8,211 bases of DNA, from NCBI GenBank assembly GCA_016213425.1, contig JACRAI010000119.1:1-8211 (forward strand), written 5' to 3'. This DNA comes from an archaeon. Lineage in GTDB: Archaea > Nanobdellota > Nanobdellia > Woesearchaeales > ARS49. Shown piece by piece: positions 4,567-8,211 of this stretch; within the stretch, counting starts at the first letter, position 1; each line of letters opens with the position of its first letter. Made by a program: the position numbers and the translations under genes. The notes below the pieces were generated by a model that was not told the DNA's origin, searched no databases, and worked only from the letters and a program-made list of their open reading frames with translations.

Positions 4567-5051
4567 ATGTCTTTTATTACAAAAAAGGTGAACATGCTTT
4601 TGCTATTTTTATTAGTATTTGCCGCTTTAGGTCTTGTAGGTGCGTCTATTTACTTCGGTATAGTTGTAGATCAGTATGCTAGTGAAGGCAGAGATTTAAC
4701 TAAATTAAAGGTGGATTTAGAAAAAAACAATCTCTTCTAAGATCTGTTGAAGGTGATTTGGTGAACAAGACTAAGATGCAAGAAGACTTTTTTCAAAGAT
4801 ATTTAACCCTAAAAGATGAGCGTGATGTCTGCAAAACCAAAATTGATGGTTTAGAATTATCTAATAAAGAGTTAAGAGGAAGAAATCAAGAGCTTGAATC
4901 AAGCACTTCCGAGCTAGAAAATATAAATAGAGAATTACAAAACGGAATAAGCCAACTAGTTGCTGAAAATGCAGTTTACAAGAGTAATCTTGAAAAAGTT
5001 AGTAATTCTTTGGCTTATTGCCAAGCAAGACTTTCAGGTTACGGCCCTTGA
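4567..5051 (+). CDS. Membrane-anchored coiled-coil protein, split by a -1 frame change at an A7 tract
   Basis: Part one (4567-4740, 57 aa, start MSFITKKVNM) has a single membrane helix at about residues 9-33 and begins a charged helix, then ends at TAA 4738-4740. Part two, in the -1 frame, is open through the tract and continues as QSLLRSVEGDLVNKTKMQED and onward to TGA at 5049-5051. It is a long coiled coil rich in E, L, N and K. One extra A in the A7 run (4721-4727) would give one 161-aa protein. The run forms A-AAA-AAC (4722-4728) exactly in phase for -1 ribosomal slippage. Part two alone has only weak TTG/GTG starts at 4758/4761. Orientation of the coiled coil is not settled; no enzyme motif is seen. 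The family is unknown. Convergent with the minus-strand gene ending at 5075. Confidence 0.65.
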
Positions 5052-5061
5052 GTATACTGCG

Positions 5062-5068
5062 ATTTTTT
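5062..5068 (+). terminator. T7 tract after the coiled-coil gene
   Basis: A run of T residues lies between the two convergent stop codons, a suitable U-tract terminator for the plus-strand gene. Confidence 0.4.
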
Positions 5069-5074
5069 TCTAAT

Positions 5075-5620
5075 CTAAGATAAAGCAAATTCTTTTATGT
5101 CTTCAAAATGCTGGCTTAAGTTGTCAAAAGCATTTCTCGATCGAAAACCAGATTCTTTGATTTTTCCATTTTTCAGTTCTATTTTCCAAAAAGTTGCTCC
5201 AACTCTGTAAAAAACAAATAATTTTTTTGTCTTTTCTTTAACAGCATTCTCAAGTTCTGCTAATTTTAAGAATGATTCTTTGACATTTTCAGCAGCTCTT
5301 TTGTTGTCCATATAAACTCCACCATAAGAAATTTCAAAATAAATATTTTCCCAATCATTTGCTTTCGCAAAATAAATTCTATAACTGTTAACTCCATGAC
5401 CCCAGAACCCCAAACAAAAATACCCTTCAGGTAAATTATCTGGCTTAACTTTACCCGCAGATACTATTGCAGGACCAAATTTTTTTGCAACAGAATTGAG
5501 AAGAACAGGCATTCCTTCATATTCTGAAAGCTCAACATCTTCAGGTATTTCAATAGGAAACTCCACAATATGATCTTCCCTTTTGAAACCATCCAAAAAT
5601 TCTTTTATGTCTTTGTTCAT
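5075..5620 (-). CDS. Unknown 181-aa cytoplasmic protein co-encoded with GlyRS
   Basis: The start ATG (5620-5618) lies one base after the GlyRS stop (TAG-A-ATG), so translation is probably coupled to GlyRS. There is no signal peptide or membrane helix. Visible features are an acidic N-terminal third, an aromatic stretch around GYFCLGFWGHGVNSYRIYF (about residues 66-84), a central helix rich in K and E, and a beta-type segment with FVFYRVGATFWKIEL (about 140-154). I do not recognise the family, and no catalytic motif is evident. The link to GlyRS is positional only. Confidence 0.75.
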   Translation of the reverse strand: MNKDIKEFLDGFKREDHIVEFPIEIPEDVELSEYEGMPVLLNSVAKKFGPAIVSAGKVKPDNLPEGYFCLGFWGHGVNSYRIYFAKANDWENIYFEISYGGVYMDNKRAAENVKESFLKLAELENAVKEKTKKLFVFYRVGATFWKIELKNGKIKESGFRSRNAFDNLSQHFEDIKEFALS

Positions 5621-5621
5621 T

Positions 5622-7100
5622 CTAAATTTCTTTAAAACTTTTATTCATCCACAACAAATCATGCATTTTTTTACTGATTTCTTCAATCTTTACTCTTTTT
5701 TGTTCGGTAGTATCCCTATCACGTATAGTAACAGTATTATCTTCTACTGTTTGATGATCTATTGTTATACAATATGGAACTCCTACTTCGTCCATTCTTG
5801 CATATCTTTTTCCTACGCTTCCCGAATCATCATAAACAACATCTAAATAGTTTAATTTTTGCATTACTTCTTTTGCTTTGTTTACAACTTCTTCTTTGTT
5901 TGTTACCAAAGGAAATACTGCTGCATGCAATGGGGCCAAACTTGTTGGCAAACTTAGAACGGTTTTATCATTTAATATTTTTAAACTATTTTCTACAACT
6001 GCATAAAATGTTCTATCCACACCTATAGAAATCTCCCAAACATGAGGAAGTACCTTTTTTCCGTCAGGGTAAACATAATTTAAGTTTTCTTTGCTTCCAT
6101 TTGCGTGATTTGCTAAGTCGTAATCAGTTCTATAATTATTAGCTATTAATTCCAGCCACCCTAAAGAAGTTTTGACTTCAAAATCCCAAGCTTCTTTCGC
6201 ATAAAACGCTCGCTCTTCATTATCTAATTGTCTGAATCTTATGTTTTCTTTGTTAAATCCATAGCTTTCGTACAATTGCTGAGTTCTTGCTAAATAATAA
6301 GCAATTACTTGTCCACTAACAATTTTCTTTTTGACAAGGTCGACACAATTTATTTGTTCGACTTTGTCTTTTCCTGCTAATTGAACGCAAACTTTGTAAT
6401 TTTTTACTTCTTCCCAACTTTCAATTTCATTTATTTTTTCTGCATCAAAGAATATTTCTGTTTCCATCTGATCAAACTCTACAGTTCTTAGTATTGTTTG
6501 TCTTGGCGAAATTTCATTTCTGAATGATTTTCCACACTGGCTTACTCCTTGAGGTAATTTTAATCTCATTGTTTTCATCATTCTGGAAAAATCAGTAAAA
6601 ATAGTTTGGCAAGTTTCAGGTCTTAAATAAACATTTTTCGGAGTAACTCCAACATCCACCTTAACCATCATGTTTAGCTTGCTTACATCACTTAAGTCTC
6701 CTTTGCACTTAGGGCAAGCAATTTTATTTTTTCTTAACGCATTTGTAAGAACTTCATTGCTCATTGCTTCTTTGAAATCTTCACCTGTTTTTTCTTTTAA
6801 CAAGTGATCGGCTCGGTGAAATGCTCCGCATTTCTTGCATTTCGTTACAGGATCATTAAAGTTAGTCATGTGTCCTGAAGCTTTGAACACATCTTCAGGC
6901 ATAGCAATGCTTCCGTTTATTTCTAAGAAACCTTCTTTCTGCACTAAATTTTTTCTCCAAAGATCTACAATTTTTCTTTTTATTGCCGATCCGTAAGGAC
7001 CGTAATTGTAGAATCCTGCAGGACCTTTGTAAATCTCACTACTAGGGTAAAATAAACTTCTCCTTATTGAGAGATTGATTACGTCATCATAATTCGCCAT
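5622..7100 (-). CDS. glyS: Glycine--tRNA ligase (GlyRS), archaeal/eukaryotic alpha2 type
   Basis: A class IIa synthetase that charges tRNA-Gly. In the 492-aa protein (start MANYDD) the N-terminal catalytic part carries GPAGFYNYGPYG (26-37). A Cys4 zinc-like site lies at C88, C91, C129 and C132 (CKKC...CPKC). RPETCQ is at 160-165. Motif 2 is FRNEISPRQT (193-202) with the glycine-enzyme VEFDQMETEIFF following. Motif 3 is EISIGVDRTF (356-365). The C-terminal anticodon-binding (HGTP) domain spans about 385-480. An in-frame upstream start at 7175 is rejected: a TATA box at 7121-7130 sits inside that extension, 26 bp from the chosen ATG, implying a leaderless mRNA, and family members start near the NLSIRRSLFYPS block. 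Confidence 0.97.
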   Translation of the reverse strand: MANYDDVINLSIRRSLFYPSSEIYKGPAGFYNYGPYGSAIKRKIVDLWRKNLVQKEGFLEINGSIAMPEDVFKASGHMTNFNDPVTKCKKCGAFHRADHLLKEKTGEDFKEAMSNEVLTNALRKNKIACPKCKGDLSDVSKLNMMVKVDVGVTPKNVYLRPETCQTIFTDFSRMMKTMRLKLPQGVSQCGKSFRNEISPRQTILRTVEFDQMETEIFFDAEKINEIESWEEVKNYKVCVQLAGKDKVEQINCVDLVKKKIVSGQVIAYYLARTQQLYESYGFNKENIRFRQLDNEERAFYAKEAWDFEVKTSLGWLELIANNYRTDYDLANHANGSKENLNYVYPDGKKVLPHVWEISIGVDRTFYAVVENSLKILNDKTVLSLPTSLAPLHAAVFPLVTNKEEVVNKAKEVMQKLNYLDVVYDDSGSVGKRYARMDEVGVPYCITIDHQTVEDNTVTIRDRDTTEQKRVKIEEISKKMHDLLWMNKSFKEI

Positions 7101-7120
7101 TAACAAGGCTAAAATGATGT

Positions 7121-7130
7121 TTTTTAAATA
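7121..7130 (-). promoter_or_regulatory. TATA box of glyS
   Basis: TATTTAAAAA on the minus strand is centred about 26 bp upstream of the ATG at 7100. It sets the leaderless start. Confidence 0.6.
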
Positions 7131-7140
7131 GTTTTCTAAG

Positions 7141-7160
7141 AAAAATGCACTGGCATTTTT
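7141..7160. promoter_or_regulatory. 20-bp perfect inverted repeat between divergent promoters
   Basis: AAAAATGC (7141-7148) and GCATTTTT (7153-7160) are exact inverted copies around ACTG. The repeat lies between the glyS TATA box (7121-7130) and the TATA box of the rightward gene (7174-7182). That is the place for a dimeric repressor or activator serving both. An operator role is inference. Confidence 0.5.
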
Positions 7161-7173
7161 CTTGTGTGCAAAC

Positions 7174-7182
7174 ATTTAAAAA
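7174..7182 (+). promoter_or_regulatory. TATA box of the bitopic membrane protein gene
   Basis: ATTTAAAAA is centred near 7178 and predicts transcription from about 7204. This leaves a leader of roughly 65 nt, unusually long compared with the mostly leaderless genes around it. Confidence 0.5.
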
Positions 7183-7203
7183 TGATAAAACCTAAATTAG
7201 TTT

Positions 7204-7269
7204 AATCTCCAAAGAGGCAGTGCAAGTTAGAGATTTGCCAGTCTCTTTTATTTAACAAAAAGAGGTTTT
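7204..7269 (+). promoter_or_regulatory. Structured leader with alternative stems, one hiding the ribosome binding site
   Basis: AAAGAG (7211-7216) can pair with CTCTTT (7243-7248). The longer CTCTTTT (7243-7249) can instead pair with AAAAGAG (7258-7264), which covers most of the GAGG ribosome binding site (7262-7265). Two further stems are possible upstream: AATCTC/GAGATT (7204-7209/7230-7235) and GGCA/TGCC (7216-7219/7236-7239). The first two pairings exclude each other, the layout of a translational switch. Seen in sequence; the regulatory role is inferred. Confidence 0.45.
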
Positions 7270-7821
7270 ATGAAAGAAGATTTGTTTGTCATTGGTATGT
7301 TCTGTGCTGTAGTTCTAGTTGCGTTAGCTCTTATTTTTTCTTTTAATTTTAGTTTTTCAGGTCAAGCAGTTAAATCTATGCTGGAAGAAAATTCATTAAA
7401 ATTGGGCAGTATAGCTCCTCTTGAAACAACCCGCGTTGAAATACTAAATATAACTACTGGCCCCCAAGAGAAATTGTATATTGGTCAGAATTTTGAGCTT
7501 ACTGTAAAATTAAAGATAACTGGAATTCCTGAAGATATTCGTGTTAAGATTGAAGATTGTCCTTTACAGGGAAATCTTGAAGCAACAACAGAAAATGAGC
7601 TAGTTGTATTTGATGTTTTCTCTACAAAACAAGGAGTGTATTCTTGCAATGCTAACCTTGTTTACCAAACTTCAGATGGTAAACAAGTTTTGAAGAAGCA
7701 ATTCACTCTCCCAGTTTATTCCGGTGAAAGTCAAACTTCAATTATGTGGTTGTTAATAGGTATGGTTATTTTGTTGATCGTAATTCATGTATTAAAATAT
7801 GATTTTAAGAAGAGAAAATAG
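7270..7821 (+). CDS. Bitopic membrane protein with an Ig-like extracytoplasmic domain
   Basis: 183 aa. An N-terminal hydrophobic segment (about 6-30) acts as signal anchor or uncleaved signal. Then comes an outer domain of about 125 residues with alternating beta strands (e.g. NFELTVKLKITG 74-85, VVFDVF 112-117, QFTLPVY 144-150), suggestive of an Ig/CARDB-like fold. Two cysteines (C97, C126) could form a disulfide. A second membrane helix (about 157-176) and a short basic tail (KYDFKKRK) follow. Such twice-anchored beta domains are common among archaeal cell-surface proteins; no specific family is recognised. The start has GAGG 4 nt upstream within a structured leader. The stop (7819-7821) abuts the stop of rfcL on the other strand with no base between. 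Confidence 0.8.
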   Translation: MKEDLFVIGMFCAVVLVALALIFSFNFSFSGQAVKSMLEENSLKLGSIAPLETTRVEILNITTGPQEKLYIGQNFELTVKLKITGIPEDIRVKIEDCPLQGNLEATTENELVVFDVFSTKQGVYSCNANLVYQTSDGKQVLKKQFTLPVYSGESQTSIMWLLIGMVILLIVIHVLKYDFKKRK

Positions 7822-8211
7822 TTATTTTTTCAACCACTCCATCTCTTCTTCATCTAATTCTAAACTATTGGCAAATCCTTCACTGAATTTTTTATTCTTG
7901 CATGCAGTTTTCAAAAATTCGATTTCTCTAAGCGATTTTTTTGATGAACAATGCATTTTCTCTCCTAATTTTTCTGCAATGCTTTTTTTCTTAGCATATT
8001 TCATATTTGCTTTCCAAATCTTTAAAATTCTTGTTGTAGGAGTATAACTCATGAATCCTTTGTTTTTTTCTTTTTTACTTACTGCAATTCCCGCACTCAA
8101 AAATGTATTTATGTAAACTAGGAATCTCCAGTGTTGTTGTTTTTTTATTCTTCCGTTAAAGACATCTGCCAAACTCATCATGTTGTATGCATTATACAAA
8201 TCTTCTTTATT
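7822..8211 (-). CDS. rfcL: Replication factor C large subunit, C-terminal part (partial, runs off right edge)
   Basis: The clamp-loader subunit that helps place PCNA on primed DNA. Only the last 129 residues are in the window; the frame stays open to the edge and the AAA+ ATPase region lies beyond it. The visible part matches the conserved archaeal RfcL tail: SLADVFNGRIKKQQHW, an SAGIAVSKKEKNKGF block, GEKMHCSSKK and an acidic LELDEEEMEWLKK end. The typical C-terminal PCNA-binding PIP box (Q-x-x-L-x-x-F-F) is not seen; the protein ends with EEEMEWLKK. The codons just inside the edge (8200-8211) continue the same frame, so no start should be placed here. Confidence 0.9.
   Translation of the reverse strand, partial: NKEDLYNAYNMMSLADVFNGRIKKQQHWRFLVYINTFLSAGIAVSKKEKNKGFMSYTPTTRILKIWKANMKYAKKKSIAEKLGEKMHCSSKKSLREIEFLKTACKNKKFSEGFANSLELDEEEMEWLKK

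Noticed and set aside
5583..6028. Two overlapping plus-strand frames with hydrophobic translations
   Set aside because: Both are antisense to GlyRS and its downstream gene; their Phe/Leu/Ser-rich composition is typical of reverse-strand shadows.
7101..7175. 25-residue N-terminal extension of GlyRS
   Set aside because: The glyS TATA box and the 20-bp palindrome lie inside it, and the family begins near the downstream Met.
7799..8047. 82-aa plus-strand frame
   Set aside because: Antisense to the well-conserved RfcL C-terminus.

Overview
This AT-rich window comes from an archaeon. The evidence is an archaeal-type GlyRS, the tiny ribosomal protein eL41, the C-terminus of the archaeal clamp-loader large subunit (RfcL), TATA/BRE-type promoters about 25-30 bp upstream of start codons (several apparently leaderless), and tRNA introns bounded by bulge-helix-bulge (BHB) motifs. 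Gene style (short divergent hypotheticals, tight pairs, little intergenic DNA) suggests a DPANN-type lineage, but no marker here fixes the lineage.

Layout: (1) 1-137 no gene, then tRNA-Glu(UUC) at 138-212. (2) A TrpRS gene (384-1604) in tight operon with a 318-aa protein (1611-2567) that looks like a degenerate relative of class I synthetases. (3) eL41 (2605-2718), followed 4 nt later by an unknown gene broken by a -1 frame change (2723-3198). (4) 3248-3397: a tRNA-Phe(GAA) gene split into four exons by three short introns of 28, 26 and 22 nt. All three sit at non-canonical places: acceptor stem 4/5, D-loop 18/19, and 25/26. Their removal rebuilds a perfect 74-nt cloverleaf. (5) A LAGLIDADG homing endonuclease (3351-4031, minus) converges on this tRNA, and its last 15 codons are the antisense of the tRNA 3' exon. 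(6) A 97-aa protein resembling a subtilisin-propeptide/I9 inhibitor domain (4233-4526), then a membrane-anchored coiled-coil protein split by a frame change at an A-AAA-AAC site (4567-5051). (7) Minus strand: GlyRS (5622-7100) and a coupled unknown gene (5075-5620). (8) Plus strand: a bitopic membrane protein with an Ig-like ectodomain (7270-7821), preceded by a roughly 65-nt leader with mutually exclusive stems, one of which hides the ribosome binding site. (9) The 3' part of rfcL (7822-8211, minus), running off the right edge.

Together this is a translation-centred neighbourhood: two aminoacyl-tRNA synthetases, two tRNAs and a ribosomal protein, with a mobile-endonuclease footprint beside the heavily intron-bearing tRNA. 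The most notable object is the three-intron tRNA-Phe: its acceptor and D arms are interrupted, so a standard tRNA scan could miss it. Two genes carry apparent -1 frame changes, each with an in-frame slippery heptamer available; sequencing indels remain the simplest explanation.
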